Shown: piece after piece, positions 54,585 to 63,445 of the stretch
How the letters are laid out: each line of letters starts with the position of its first letter
Numbering within the stretch: position 1 is the first letter of the stretch
Origin: CAVUOA01 sp963742955
GTDB lineage: Bacteria > Bacteroidota > Ignavibacteria > Tepidaquicellales > OLB5
NCBI GenBank assembly: GCA_963742955.1
Contig: CAVUOA010000008.1
Location: 1,922,001 to 1,986,000, forward strand
Direction of reading: 5' to 3'
Length of the DNA stretch: 64,000 nucleotides
Notes under the pieces: generated by a model
Told to the model about the DNA's origin: nothing
Database searches by the model: none
Seen by the model: the letters and a program-made list of their open reading frames with translations, nothing else
Made by a program: the position numbers and the translations under genes

Positions 54585-55883
54585 ATGAATAACAAAAAAT
54601 TTTTTATGTTATTATTAATGTTATTATTGATGTCCCTGAGTAATTGTCTTCTTTCTCAAGGGCATGGCAGATTGGTCGGCTGGTATCCATTAATTTCAGG
54701 AACTAACGTAAATTTTACATCAATAGGCTTTTGTAATGAGAATACGGGATATGTTGTCGGGTCAGGTGATGTGAGAAAGACGACTGACGGCGGATTGAAT
54801 TGGGAAAATGTTTCTGAAGCAGCGCCTTTTTACATCAGGTCAGTATCCTTTCCGGCGGTTGATTCTGTTTATTTATACGGATACAGTGGGAATGATGACG
54901 TAAGCATGGTAACATACAATGGAGGCCAGAACTGGTATATTACCGTGAACCTGATTGGTATTGACATTATGAAGTCATATTTTATTAATGCAAGAACCGG
55001 CTTTATCAGCGGTTTTATATATGTACATACCTTAGTTATAGGTATGCTATACAAAACAAATAATGCTTCTGTATCATTTTACCCGGTAATCAACATCGGT
55101 TTAATGGGTCCGTATGCCGCTGACATAAATTTTCCTGTTCCAGATACAGGATACGCCATAGGTTTCCAGTCAAGCATTTTTAAATCTGTAAACAACGGTA
55201 ACAATTGGAGCCAAGTTTCCGCTATTTCAGGCAGAACCGCAATAGATTTATGTTTCATAAACGGTACAACAGGTTTTGTCTCCGCTGATACAGGATATTT
55301 GTTTAAAACCACAACAGGGGGTTTAAGCTGGGAAACAGTACCATCCCAAGTAAATGCGAATTTGAATTGTATTTATTTTTCAAATTCGAGAAACGGATAT
55401 ATCGGGAGCGCAAACGGTCGCATTATCAATACAACTGACGGAGGAGAAACGTGGTTTCTGCATCAGAACCTGCCGACTGATGTCAAGAAAATTCTTTTTG
55501 TTAATGATTCTGTGGGCTACCTGATAGGAAGCGCAGGAAGAATTTATAAAACTACAGACGGAGGCGGTATTTTAGCAATAGGCGGAAAAGGTAAGGTTCT
55601 GAATAGTTTTTGGTTATACCAGAACTATCCCAACCCGTTTAATCCCTCAACTACTATAAAGCTTGATTTGCCGAAATCATCAGACGTCAATCTTATGATA
55701 TGCGATATGCTCGGAAGGGAGATTTACACAATTGCCAGTCAGTATTTCACAGCAGGTTCATACTCTTTTACGTGGGACGCGAGAGGATATTCATCGGGTA
55801 TATATTTTTACAGGCTGACAGCAACTGACACTCAATCCAATCAGGTTTATACCGATACAAAGAAGATGATATTACTGAAGTGA
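54585..55883 (+). CDS. Secreted Ycf48-like propeller with T9SS-type domain
   Basis: 432 aa, intact. Signal peptide MNNKKFFMLLLMLLLMSLSNCLLSQ; a Cys in LSNCLLS might serve as a lipobox, but the +1 context is poor. Six to seven blades with the KTTDGGLNW / VNNGNNWSQ / KTTTGGLSW motif, then the sorting domain (QNYPNPFNPSTTIKLDLP ... YTDTKKMILLK). The last strand has a short insertion (TDTQSNQVYT) before the final KKM. Last intact gene of the tandem run starting at 50849. Confidence 0.87.
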   Translation: MNNKKFFMLLLMLLLMSLSNCLLSQGHGRLVGWYPLISGTNVNFTSIGFCNENTGYVVGSGDVRKTTDGGLNWENVSEAAPFYIRSVSFPAVDSVYLYGYSGNDDVSMVTYNGGQNWYITVNLIGIDIMKSYFINARTGFISGFIYVHTLVIGMLYKTNNASVSFYPVINIGLMGPYAADINFPVPDTGYAIGFQSSIFKSVNNGNNWSQVSAISGRTAIDLCFINGTTGFVSADTGYLFKTTTGGLSWETVPSQVNANLNCIYFSNSRNGYIGSANGRIINTTDGGETWFLHQNLPTDVKKILFVNDSVGYLIGSAGRIYKTTDGGGILAIGGKGKVLNSFWLYQNYPNPFNPSTTIKLDLPKSSDVNLMICDMLGREIYTIASQYFTAGSYSFTWDARGYSSGIYFYRLTATDTQSNQVYTDTKKMILLK

Positions 55884-56027
55884 ATTGACACAACCTATGA
55901 TTCAGTAATTGCATTTCCGTTAGAGCCTCTTTGCAGAAGGACCCTGACGCAGGAATAAATGAAATTCAGAGTTACTAAAAGGAGACTTTTCTAATATGAA
56001 TAATCACGTGTGGTAATTTTTAACCCC

Positions 56028-56051
56028 GTTGTTGGTGTTGTCACCAACAAC
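56028..56051. repeat. Empty GTTGTTGGTG-TTGT-CACCAACAAC hairpin
   Basis: Perfect 10+4+10 hairpin; the reference for the interrupted copy at 13360-13404. Both are preceded by TTAACCCC. Confidence 0.9.
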
Positions 56052-56109
56052 AAATACATCTTTTAGAGTTTAACCAAAACCAACCACCAGAAATTATTTT
56101 TCTGATACT

Positions 56110-56134
56110 GGATTCCCGCCTTCGCGGGAATGAC
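56110..56134. repeat. REP-like element reading in frame with a sorting-domain remnant
   Basis: GGATTCCCGC/GCGGGAATGAC hairpin. In frame it reads LDSRLRGND and joins directly to VIVYDILGREV. Confidence 0.85.
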
Positions 56135-56140
56135 AAAGGG

Positions 56141-56323
56141 AGAGTAATTGTATATGACATCCTCGGCAGAGAGGTAATGAGACTCGTCAATAATGAGTTC
56201 AAACAGCCGGGCGGCAGGTACATGGTTGATTTTAACGGAACCAATTTTGCATCAGGCGTGTATTTTTACAGGATAAAAGCAGGAGACTATGTGAACAGCA
56301 AGAAAATGGCATTGATGAAATAA
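56141..56323 (+). pseudogene. Orphan C-terminal half of a T9SS-type sorting domain
   Basis: The 61 codons read RVIVYDILGREVMRLVNNEF ... SGVYFYRIKAGDYVNSKKMALMK, the last two thirds of the domain. Nothing upstream encodes the YPNPFNP part or a body; the frame instead runs into a REP-like element and then unrelated DNA. It is the remnant of a secreted protein gene truncated at the repeat. The downstream hairpin at 56334-56366 may be its old terminator. Confidence 0.75.
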
Positions 56324-56333
56324 AACAATTTTT

Positions 56334-56366
56334 ATTCGTCCTACGACATAGTGTCGTAGAACGAAT
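56334..56366. repeat. 33-bp hairpin, ATTCGTCCTACGACA arm
   Basis: Pairs with TGTCGTAGAACGAAT with one mismatch. Relative of 12884-12916; two of the arm differences are matched on both sides. Confidence 0.8.
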
Positions 56367-56506
56367 TTCTTCAGACCTCTAATATGCCTTCTTTGCCCAC
56401 CCTTTTATTTTGCACTGTAAAAGTTCATTTAAATTCTTTATATTTGTTAGATATAATTCAAATAATAGCAAAAATTGCATTACTCTGTGTTTTTTGAAGG
56501 TGTAAA

Positions 56507-56977
56507 GTGGCTATAAAGATAAATATAGGTTCTTTAAATGACGGTTCCCAGCAGCTTGATTTAACTGCGGATTCAAAGGAAATCGGGCTTGATGAGAAAC
56601 TGGTTAAAAACGGGCTCCAAATTTCGCTTGAACTCTTTAAGGCAACTCACCAGCTCGATGTAAAAGCTAAAATCACAGGAATTATGACACTCATTTGCGA
56701 TAGATGCCTTGAAACTTATGAAATGCCGTTTAATACTAATTTTGAAGTTGTTTTTGTTCTTAAATCACCAAGGGATGAAGAACTGAACGAAGAGAATATC
56801 AGAACATACAGTCCTTACATGAAGACAATCGATTTAACCGAAGATATACGCGAATATGTATTGCTCGCTGTCCCGATGCGAAGGGTCCCTGCAGAAAGCA
56901 CAGAAGGCACATGTACATGGTGCGGAAAAACTAAAGAGTATTGGCAGAATTTAATAAAAGAAGAAGATAATAAATAA
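56507..56977 (+). CDS. yceD: DUF177/YceD-family 23S rRNA accumulation protein
   Basis: 156 aa. LICDRCLETYEMPFNTNFEVVF (about 65-86) and the late CTWCG pair carry the family's conserved cysteines. The gene order yceD-rpmF-plsX-fabH is highly conserved in bacteria and confirms the call. It is needed for normal 23S rRNA levels in E. coli. GTG start at 56507 placed after AAGGTG; 29 bases separate its stop from rpmF. Confidence 0.9.
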   Translation: MAIKINIGSLNDGSQQLDLTADSKEIGLDEKLVKNGLQISLELFKATHQLDVKAKITGIMTLICDRCLETYEMPFNTNFEVVFVLKSPRDEELNEENIRTYSPYMKTIDLTEDIREYVLLAVPMRRVPAESTEGTCTWCGKTKEYWQNLIKEEDNK

Positions 56978-57006
56978 CAATTTTTTATAAACAAACTTAG
57001 AATCCA

Positions 57007-57186
57007 ATGCCGAATCCGAAAAGAAAACATTCGAAAACCAGAGGAAGAAAGAGAAGAACTCATTACAAAGCATCTGCTCCGGCGCTTATGGCATGTCCGA
57101 ACTGCGGAGAGATGAAGCTTATGCACAGGGTGTGCCCGAGCTGCGGTTTTTATGACGGGCGCTCAATCATCATTCCGAAAAAATAA
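57007..57186 (+). CDS. rpmF: Ribosomal protein L32
   Basis: 59 aa: MPNPKRKHSKTRGRKRRTHY start with the bipartite basic region. The C4 zinc ribbon is CPNCGEMKLMHRVCPSCG, followed by YDGRSIIIPKK. Complete and of normal length. Located between yceD and plsX, as in most bacteria. Confidence 0.97.
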   Translation: MPNPKRKHSKTRGRKRRTHYKASAPALMACPNCGEMKLMHRVCPSCGFYDGRSIIIPKK

Positions 57187-57198
57187 TACTACCTTAAA

Positions 57199-58242
57199 TT
57201 GAACGGAATATCCCCGGATATTATTACCATTGTTATAGATGGTATGGGCGGCGATAATGCTCCGGTCGATGATGTTGCAGGGGCAGTAAAGACCGTCCGA
57301 GAAACGGATAACATTAATGTTATTCTCGTTGGAAAAGAAGATGTGCTCACCAATGAGCTGAAAAAGCACTCGTATGATACGAAGCGTATTACCGTTCATC
57401 ATGCTCCCGATACTATCAGCATGCACGAAACGCCCACCGAAGCAGTTAGGAAGAAACCGGGTTCTTCACTTGTCACAGGACTTAACCTAGTTAAAGAAAA
57501 GAAAGCAGACGGCTTTATCAGCGCGGGTAATACAGGCGCTGTTGTTGCAGGCTCATTGTTTGTGCTTGGAAGAATATCCAATGTCTCGAGACCCACTATC
57601 GGCTCGGTTTTCCCAACCGATACAGGTCTCTCTATGGTATTCGACGTGGGGGCAATGATGGACTGCAAGCCGCTATACCTGCTTGAGTTTGCCGTTATGG
57701 GTTCGGTTTTTGTTAACCATGTATTTGATATTCCCAATCCCCGTGTAGGCTTGCTGAATGTAGGCGAAGAAAGGTCAAAAGGCAATGCGCTGACTTATGA
57801 TACTTACCAGCTTCTTGAAAAAAGCGGCCTTAATTTTACAGGAAACGTTGAAGGCAAAGACGTGCTGCGCGGGAAAGCAGAAGTAATAGTCTGTGACGGG
57901 TTCACAGGAAATGTAATTCTTAAATTTGCCGAAAGCGTTCCGCCGGTATTAAAAACAAAAATCAGGCAGTATGCAGATAAAAATATATTCAATAAGATGC
58001 GCGTAGCATTAATGGCCGGGACATTAAGACAAATTATGAAAGATTTTGATTACCAGGAGTACGGCGGAGCTCCGATGCTCGGTGTTAACGGAGTTGTAAT
58101 AATAGGGCACGGAAGGTCGTCTCCGCTTGCATTCAAGAATATGTGCCGCAAAGCAGAGCTTATGGTTAAAGAAAGGGTTAACGATATAATACAGGAAAAG
58201 ATTAAAGATATAAAATCATTTATACCAAAAGAAGATAACTAA
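57199..58242 (+). CDS. plsX: Phosphate acyltransferase PlsX
   Basis: 347 aa. Makes acyl-phosphate from acyl-ACP for PlsY. Signature IDGMGGDNAPVDDVAGAV at the N-terminus, DTISMHETPTEAVRKKPGSS, GFISAGNTGAVVAGSLFVLGRI, VCDGFTGNVILK, and GVNGVVIIGHGRSS. TTG start at 57199, 12 bases after rpmF. Downstream is fabH at 42 bases, forming the usual fatty-acid/phospholipid operon. Confidence 0.97.
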   Translation: MNGISPDIITIVIDGMGGDNAPVDDVAGAVKTVRETDNINVILVGKEDVLTNELKKHSYDTKRITVHHAPDTISMHETPTEAVRKKPGSSLVTGLNLVKEKKADGFISAGNTGAVVAGSLFVLGRISNVSRPTIGSVFPTDTGLSMVFDVGAMMDCKPLYLLEFAVMGSVFVNHVFDIPNPRVGLLNVGEERSKGNALTYDTYQLLEKSGLNFTGNVEGKDVLRGKAEVIVCDGFTGNVILKFAESVPPVLKTKIRQYADKNIFNKMRVALMAGTLRQIMKDFDYQEYGGAPMLGVNGVVIIGHGRSSPLAFKNMCRKAELMVKERVNDIIQEKIKDIKSFIPKEDN

Positions 58243-58284
58243 AGAAGAATAACTAAAAGTTTTTAACTAAAGGAAACAAGAAAA

Positions 58285-59277
58285 ATGGATAAAATTAGAG
58301 CAGCAATTACAGCAGTGGGGGAATTTGTTCCTGATAAGGTTCTATCAAACGCAGATTTAGAAAAGATGGTTGATACTTCCGATGAATGGATTAAAACCAG
58401 GACCGGAATATCAGAAAGAAGAATTCTCGGCAAAGAACCTACATCTTATCTTGCTATCAATGCGGCAAAAAATTTAATGGAACGCTACAATGTTAAACCG
58501 GAGGAGATTGACCTCGTGATAGTTGCAACTGTCACCCCCGATATGTTTTTTCCGTCAACCAACTGTATAGTTTCAGAAGCAATAGGCGCGGTAAACGCAT
58601 GGGGTTTTGACCTAATAGCGGCATGTTCAGGTTTTATTTTTGCGCTTACCACCGGCGTACAGTTTATTGAAAGCGGAAAACATAAGAAAGTTCTTGTAAT
58701 CGGGTCTGATAAAATGTCTTCTATAACAAATTATAAAGACCGCAACGCCTGCATTTTGTTCGGTGATGCGGGAGCATGTGTGCTTCTTGAACCGGCAGAA
58801 AATAACAAATACGGCATAATGGATTCTATACTTCATTGTGACGGGCGCGGAAAGAAATATCTCTATATGCTTGGCGGCGGAAGCCTTAACCCTGCTTCTT
58901 ACGAAACAGTCGATAAAGGCATGCATTATATTTACCAGGACGGGCAGGTAGTATTTAAAGATGCGGTTAAAGGTATGGCGGATGTCTCGGTTGAAATCAT
59001 GAAGAAGAACAATCTAAAATCAGATGATATTTCTTACCTGGTTCCTCACCAGGCAAACATGAGAATTCTTACAGCATGCGCAAGCAGAATGGGATTAAGC
59101 CAGGATAAGGTTATGGTTAATATCTATAAATACGGAAATACAACGGCAGCAACTATACCGCTATGTTTATCGGAATACCATGCTAAAGGAAAGATTAAGA
59201 AAGGTGATTACCTTGTACTTTCCAGTTTCGGCGCAGGTTATACCTGGGGTTCAATACTTGTCAGGTGGGCTTATTAA
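58285..59277 (+). CDS. fabH: Beta-ketoacyl-ACP synthase III
   Basis: 330 aa. Condenses acyl-CoA with malonyl-ACP to start fatty-acid synthesis. Catalytic triad present: Cys114 in AACSGFIFAL, His in VPHQANMRI and Asn in YGNTTAATIPL. The TRTGISERR motif near 38-46 and the SFGAGYTWGS end are typical. Ribosome site AAAGGAAA. Intact. Ends the lipid operon and converges with gcvH 18 bases away. Confidence 0.97.
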   Translation: MDKIRAAITAVGEFVPDKVLSNADLEKMVDTSDEWIKTRTGISERRILGKEPTSYLAINAAKNLMERYNVKPEEIDLVIVATVTPDMFFPSTNCIVSEAIGAVNAWGFDLIAACSGFIFALTTGVQFIESGKHKKVLVIGSDKMSSITNYKDRNACILFGDAGACVLLEPAENNKYGIMDSILHCDGRGKKYLYMLGGGSLNPASYETVDKGMHYIYQDGQVVFKDAVKGMADVSVEIMKKNNLKSDDISYLVPHQANMRILTACASRMGLSQDKVMVNIYKYGNTTAATIPLCLSEYHAKGKIKKGDYLVLSSFGAGYTWGSILVRWAY

Positions 59278-59295
59278 ATAAGCTCAGGCTTATAT

Positions 59296-59673
59296 TTAAG
59301 CTCCGACAAGCGCTTTATACGCTGCTGCGTCAAGCAATGAATCTAGCTCAGCCGGGTTTGTAATCTCTATTTTTACTATCCAGCCTTCACCGTACGGGTC
59401 TTTATTGACCGCGGCAGGATTATCGTTTATTGCAGTATTAATTTCGCCGATGGTTCCGGATACAGGAGCAAAAACGTCAGATACCGTTTTAACTGCTTCA
59501 ATAGTACCGCAAGAGTCACCCTGTTTTATTTCTCCGCTAGCGTTAATATCAATGTATATAACATCGCCGAGCTCGCCCTGCGCATAATCGGTAACTCCGA
59601 TTGTTCCCGTGGAGCCTTCCACCTTAACCCATTCGTGGTCTTTTGTATACTTTAAGTTTTCAGGTATGTTCAT
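59296..59673 (-). CDS. gcvH: Glycine cleavage system H protein
   Basis: 125 aa lipoyl-carrier protein. The lipoylated Lys62 lies in CGTIEAVKTVSD. The N-terminal YTKDHEWVKVEG and the C-terminal NKDPYGEGWIVKIEI match the family. It shuttles the aminomethyl group between GcvP, GcvT and Lpd, none of which is in the window apart from a GcvT-fold start at 1-96 that is probably YgfZ. It lies downstream of the RsbU-like phosphatase on the same strand. Confidence 0.96.
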   Translation of the reverse strand: MNIPENLKYTKDHEWVKVEGSTGTIGVTDYAQGELGDVIYIDINASGEIKQGDSCGTIEAVKTVSDVFAPVSGTIGEINTAINDNPAAVNKDPYGEGWIVKIEITNPAELDSLLDAAAYKALVGA

Positions 59674-59718
59674 ATATGTTTTAGTTAAAATAATTTAAGG
59701 TTTAAGAACAAATTTAAC

Positions 59719-60972
59719 TTATTTTATTCTCTTTATCACTACCAAAGTTTTATCATCAGAATATTTGCCCCTTGCAGAAAATTTTTGTACCGATTCCATA
59801 ATATTTTCCGCAATTATCCTGGCGGGGAAGTGCTTATTATTAAGGATTTCCTGCTTGAGGAGGTCTTCTCCGTAAAATTCAAATTTGGCGTTAGTTGCTT
59901 CTACTATTCCGTCTGTATAAAGAACAAGTGTATCATATTTGTTGAAATAGAAAGAGTCTATATTATATTCCTGTTCCGGAGAAGGACCCAATACCGAGCC
60001 GGTTGAGTTTAAAGGTTCAAATGTATCGGTCTCGTAATTCAGATGGAATGGAGCATTATGGCCAGCGTTAACATACATACACAAACCTTTAACATCGTTA
60101 TATACTTCAAGGTAAAACAGGGTTACAAATCTTTCGTAAGGGAAAACGCGGTGAACAAGGTTATTGATTTTCTTGATAACGGTAGTCATTTTGAGCTCGT
60201 TTTCTGTTCCCATTTTCAATGCGCCTGAAACATAAAGCGCCTGCGCTGCCGCAGAAAATCCTTTTGATGCTGCATCACCGATTGCAATACCGAGCCTGTC
60301 TTTATGGTTTTCGTAATTCAGGTAATCGAAGAAATCACCCCCCACAATTTTATCGGGGATTGAAATTCCGAATATTTCGTAATTACCGAACAGGTATTCG
60401 TGTTCGGGGAGAATACTTTTTTGTATTTCACTTACCTTAGCAAGCTCTTTTTGAACTGCCTTTGCGCTGGTTTCTATTTTGCGCTGGCGCATCATTGCGC
60501 TTACTGCAGAGCTTATTATGTTCAGTGTATAGGCAAGTGTATCATCCATTTTGCCTGAATTAAGGGCAAGTATATACTGGTAAATAAACTGGTCGGTTCC
60601 GCTTTTATCTTTTACCCTGTACCTTTCTCCTACGCCGGTTGCGGAATAGAGGTGAATGCCTAAATCGCTTAAGTATTTATCCGTTTCGTTGGCAATTACT
60701 GTTCTCGATTGCCCCACCTGGAAAAATACGGGGTAGTCATCCAGGTTAAGCGTATAGCCCATTTTAACTTTTTCTATTTCTCCGAGCTGTTCAATCATTT
60801 TATATGCATTCCGGTTTGAGGTGAGCTGCCAAACTCTGCCGCCTGTAATATCTATTTGCTCGTTGTTGATAACTTCTTTAAGGATATATTTCAGCAGTTC
60901 AGGTTCGTTTTCAAAACGGGGGTATGCCTTTAAAGCATTATCGATGGTTCTGTATAATTTTCTTTGGTCCAA
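59719..60972 (-). CDS. PP2C-type SpoIIE/RsbU serine phosphatase
   Basis: 417 aa. The N-terminal about 170 residues resemble a GAF-like sensory domain without clear ligand residues. A helix (AVQKELAKVSEIQKSILPEH) links to the SpoIIE domain (about 200-415). Its PP2C metal motifs are KIVGGDFFDYL, LGIAIGDAASKGFSAA, YVNAGHNAPF and VLYTDGIVEATNA. Such proteins dephosphorylate anti-sigma-antagonist proteins in a partner-switching stress pathway. The partners are not adjacent, and the gene is co-oriented with yihY 5 bases upstream, so the input is unknown. Confidence 0.85.
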   Translation of the reverse strand: MDQRKLYRTIDNALKAYPRFENEPELLKYILKEVINNEQIDITGGRVWQLTSNRNAYKMIEQLGEIEKVKMGYTLNLDDYPVFFQVGQSRTVIANETDKYLSDLGIHLYSATGVGERYRVKDKSGTDQFIYQYILALNSGKMDDTLAYTLNIISSAVSAMMRQRKIETSAKAVQKELAKVSEIQKSILPEHEYLFGNYEIFGISIPDKIVGGDFFDYLNYENHKDRLGIAIGDAASKGFSAAAQALYVSGALKMGTENELKMTTVIKKINNLVHRVFPYERFVTLFYLEVYNDVKGLCMYVNAGHNAPFHLNYETDTFEPLNSTGSVLGPSPEQEYNIDSFYFNKYDTLVLYTDGIVEATNAKFEFYGEDLLKQEILNNKHFPARIIAENIMESVQKFSARGKYSDDKTLVVIKRIK

Positions 60973-60977
60973 ATTAT

Positions 60978-61871
60978 TTATTTATTGGTTTTTAATAATA
61001 TTTTTTCGTGGTACAGCTGTCCGATTTCGGCTCCAAGCACAAAAGTAGTTGATGAGTAATACACCCAGAATATCACCGCTGCAATGGCGGCATACGCTCC
61101 GTAAACCGCAGTGAAATTTGAAAAATGAACAAGGTAAAGCGTAAAAACGAATTTAAGGATTTCCCACATTAGCGTTGAGCTTACTGACGATACAATTACA
61201 ACTCTGTTCGGGATTTTTCCGTGAGGTACAATTTTATAAATCGTATAAAACATTAAAAAAGTGAAAAATAAGCCAAGCACTATTGTTGCCAGGTTCTCTG
61301 CAAAACCGAAACTAAAGAGTGTATTGAAAAAAAACTTCTCATCAATTGTTTTTAAAATAGATGTTATGGTAGTCGAAGCAAAAGACAGCAAAAAAAGTAA
61401 AGTTACAACAAAGACCATTCCTATATCTTTCAGCTTTCCCCAAACGTAAAACACTTCAATGTTAATTTTATAGATTTTATTTAAAACATCTCTTATTGTG
61501 CTGAAAAGCCCGCTTGCCGTCCATAGTATACCAAGTGTTCCGATAATGGCAGTCAATGTTTTATTGGATGAGATTTCATCCATCCTTAACAATACAACGT
61601 TTTTAATTTTATCTCTCAGGTCGGGAGTGATGCCAACAACTGCATTGAGGTATTTGTCAATTGCAGTTATTGCGTTTTCCGAGCTGAGATAAACGCCTAA
61701 AATTGAGAATAAAATAAGCGTAAACGGTATAGCGCAGATTATTATATAAAAAGCAATGCCTGCCGACTGAATCCATATATGGTCTTCATCGAATTTATTA
61801 TAGATGCCCTTAACGTAGTATTTTAACCCTTCGAAAAACTCTTTCCGGTCGAATTTTGTGCGAATTTTCAA
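60978..61871 (-). CDS. YihY/BrkB family membrane protein
   Basis: 297 aa, six membrane spans of the YihY family (formerly called RNase BN in error). Conserved words: IWIQSAGIAFYIIICAIPFTLIL, GILWTASGLFSTIRDVLNKIY, KIVPHGKIPNRVVIVSS, and YGAYAAIAAVIFWVYYSSTTFVLGAEI. Possibly a transporter or flippase. It begins a minus-strand unit with the phosphatase and gcvH. Its upstream region (61872-62123, 252 bases) is shared with a divergent secreted protein gene. Confidence 0.9.
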   Translation of the reverse strand: MKIRTKFDRKEFFEGLKYYVKGIYNKFDEDHIWIQSAGIAFYIIICAIPFTLILFSILGVYLSSENAITAIDKYLNAVVGITPDLRDKIKNVVLLRMDEISSNKTLTAIIGTLGILWTASGLFSTIRDVLNKIYKINIEVFYVWGKLKDIGMVFVVTLLFLLSFASTTITSILKTIDEKFFFNTLFSFGFAENLATIVLGLFFTFLMFYTIYKIVPHGKIPNRVVIVSSVSSTLMWEILKFVFTLYLVHFSNFTAVYGAYAAIAAVIFWVYYSSTTFVLGAEIGQLYHEKILLKTNK

Positions 61872-62123
61872 TTATTTCTTAATTTTTTGGGGAATCCGTC
61901 AGCGTTTACGGGATAAAACCCGGTAATAAATAAATATACTCAGTTTTGGCGTAAGATTAAATGTAATAGAGTTAAATGGGGTATGAGCCGGATATCAATT
62001 TTGTCGTATTAAAATTGATAAAAAGTATTATATATTAGTGTGCGGCAGAAAACCTGCGTATTCCCACCATTGTGATGCAGGATAAATTAATATTTCCAAA
62101 ATTATATTTGGAGAAATAATAAT

Positions 62124-63374
62124 ATGAACGCCCGCAAAATAATATCTTTTCTTTTTCTTTTCATAATTACTCAATCTTTATATTCTCAGTCTGGGTGGAT
62201 AAAGCTAGGCTTGACAGCAGATCTTGAATTTGACGGAGTCTGGTTTGTTAATGAAAACACAGGTTTCGTAGGTGCGGTTTGGTATGATACGTCTGTAATC
62301 TATAAAACAACAAATTCAGGATTGAATTGGAATGCAGTTTACACCGGTGGAGATGGAGGTTACGTATCATTATTCTTTTTGAATGAGAATACGGGTTTTG
62401 CAACAAACAGAGGTATACTTAAAACCACAAACCGCGGTTTAAGCTGGGAAAGTGTGTATACAGGTTACAATGTTTTGTTTTCAATTTTGTTTACAAGTTC
62501 AGATACTGGATACGCATGCGGAAAGTATCGCACCATGCTTAAAACTACAAACGGCGGAGGAATTTGGATTGCGCAAACAATTAGCTCAACACATAATCAA
62601 AATTTATGCTTTATTAATAACAATACCGGATTTACAGTTTGTGAAGATAATTATGTTATTAAAACTACCGATGGTGGTGAAAATTGGATAAAAAAATATT
62701 TAAATGATACTGCGATTTTATATGGGGTTTGTTTCATTAATCCAAACACAGGGTTTTGCTGTGGTAAAGATTATTGGGGAAAGTATATTGCCCGAACTAC
62801 AAATGGCGGTGAGAATTGGAATGAGACAGAGATTAGCCCGATGGGTAGAATTAACCGGATAAAATTTGTTAACAGTCAAACGGGCTATGCAGTGGGTACA
62901 TCTTTTCTTAAGACTACAAATGCAGGCGTGTCATGGCAAATTCAGCAAGATTTAATATCAACAGATTTGTATTCGGTTTATTTTATCAACGTCCTCACAG
63001 GCTATGCCTGTGGCATGAGTGTTTTATACAAAACCACAACCGGCGGCGAACCCATCGGCATCCAGCCAATCAGCAATGAGGTACCAAATCAGTTCTCATT
63101 ATACCAAAATTATCCTAACCCATTTAACCCGGTTACCATAATAAAATTCCAAATTCCTGCTACTCCCCTCTCCTCCATAGGAGAGGGGCTGGGGGTGAGG
63201 TTGTCAATCTACGACCTCCTCGGCAGAGAAGTTGCTGAAATTATTAATGAGGGGCTTTCTCCCGGCACGTATGAAGTCCAATGGGATGCCTCCAACTTTG
63301 CAAGCGGTATTTATTTTTATCGTTTAGAAACAGATAAGTTTACTCAAACAAAGAAGATGGTTTTGATAAAGTAA
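62124..63374 (+). CDS. Secreted Ycf48-like propeller with T9SS-type domain carrying a repeat insert
   Basis: 416 aa. Signal peptide IISFLFLFIITQSLYSQ, seven blades (NTGFVGAVWYD, KTTNSGLNWNAV, TTNRGLSWESV, KTTDGGENWIKK, TNGGENWNETE, KTTNAGVSWQ), then the sorting domain. Between KFQIPA and LSIYDLLGREV lie 12 extra residues (TPLSSIGEGLGV). They are encoded by a palindrome (63165-63188) and kept in frame. Good ribosome site GGAGAA. Intact and presumably functional. Confidence 0.88.
   Translation: MNARKIISFLFLFIITQSLYSQSGWIKLGLTADLEFDGVWFVNENTGFVGAVWYDTSVIYKTTNSGLNWNAVYTGGDGGYVSLFFLNENTGFATNRGILKTTNRGLSWESVYTGYNVLFSILFTSSDTGYACGKYRTMLKTTNGGGIWIAQTISSTHNQNLCFINNNTGFTVCEDNYVIKTTDGGENWIKKYLNDTAILYGVCFINPNTGFCCGKDYWGKYIARTTNGGENWNETEISPMGRINRIKFVNSQTGYAVGTSFLKTTNAGVSWQIQQDLISTDLYSVYFINVLTGYACGMSVLYKTTTGGEPIGIQPISNEVPNQFSLYQNYPNPFNPVTIIKFQIPATPLSSIGEGLGVRLSIYDLLGREVAEIINEGLSPGTYEVQWDASNFASGIYFYRLETDKFTQTKKMVLIK
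63165..63188. repeat. In-frame palindrome within a sorting domain
   Basis: CCCCTCTCCT-CCAT-AGGAGAGGGG, 10-bp arms. It is followed by CTGGGGGTGAGG, the coding strand reading TPLSSIGEGLGV. Confidence 0.85.
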
Positions 63375-63380
63375 GTAGAT

Positions 63381-63430
63381 ACTCATCCGACGACCTGCCT
63401 ACAGCAGGCAGGCTCGGAGTCATAGGACGA
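63381..63430. repeat. Hairpin interrupted by a mini-palindrome
   Basis: Outer arms ACTCATCCGACGAC and GTCATAGGACGAGT (11 of 14 paired) are relatives of 12884-12916. Between them lies CCTGCCTACAGCAGGCAGG (63394-63412). Confidence 0.75.
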
Positions 63431-63445
63431 GTGGAAAATTTTAAA

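Larger units (their letters stand above)
55884..56140. other. Intergenic repeats upstream of an orphan sorting-domain fragment
   Basis: It contains the empty GTTGTTGGTG hairpin (56028-56051) and a REP-like element at 56110-56134. No gene start is seen. Confidence 0.65.

Noticed and set aside
61980..62123. Promoter upstream of 62124
   Set aside because: TTGTCG and TATTAT are present, but the spacing of 19 and weak boxes make this no better than chance in AT-rich DNA.
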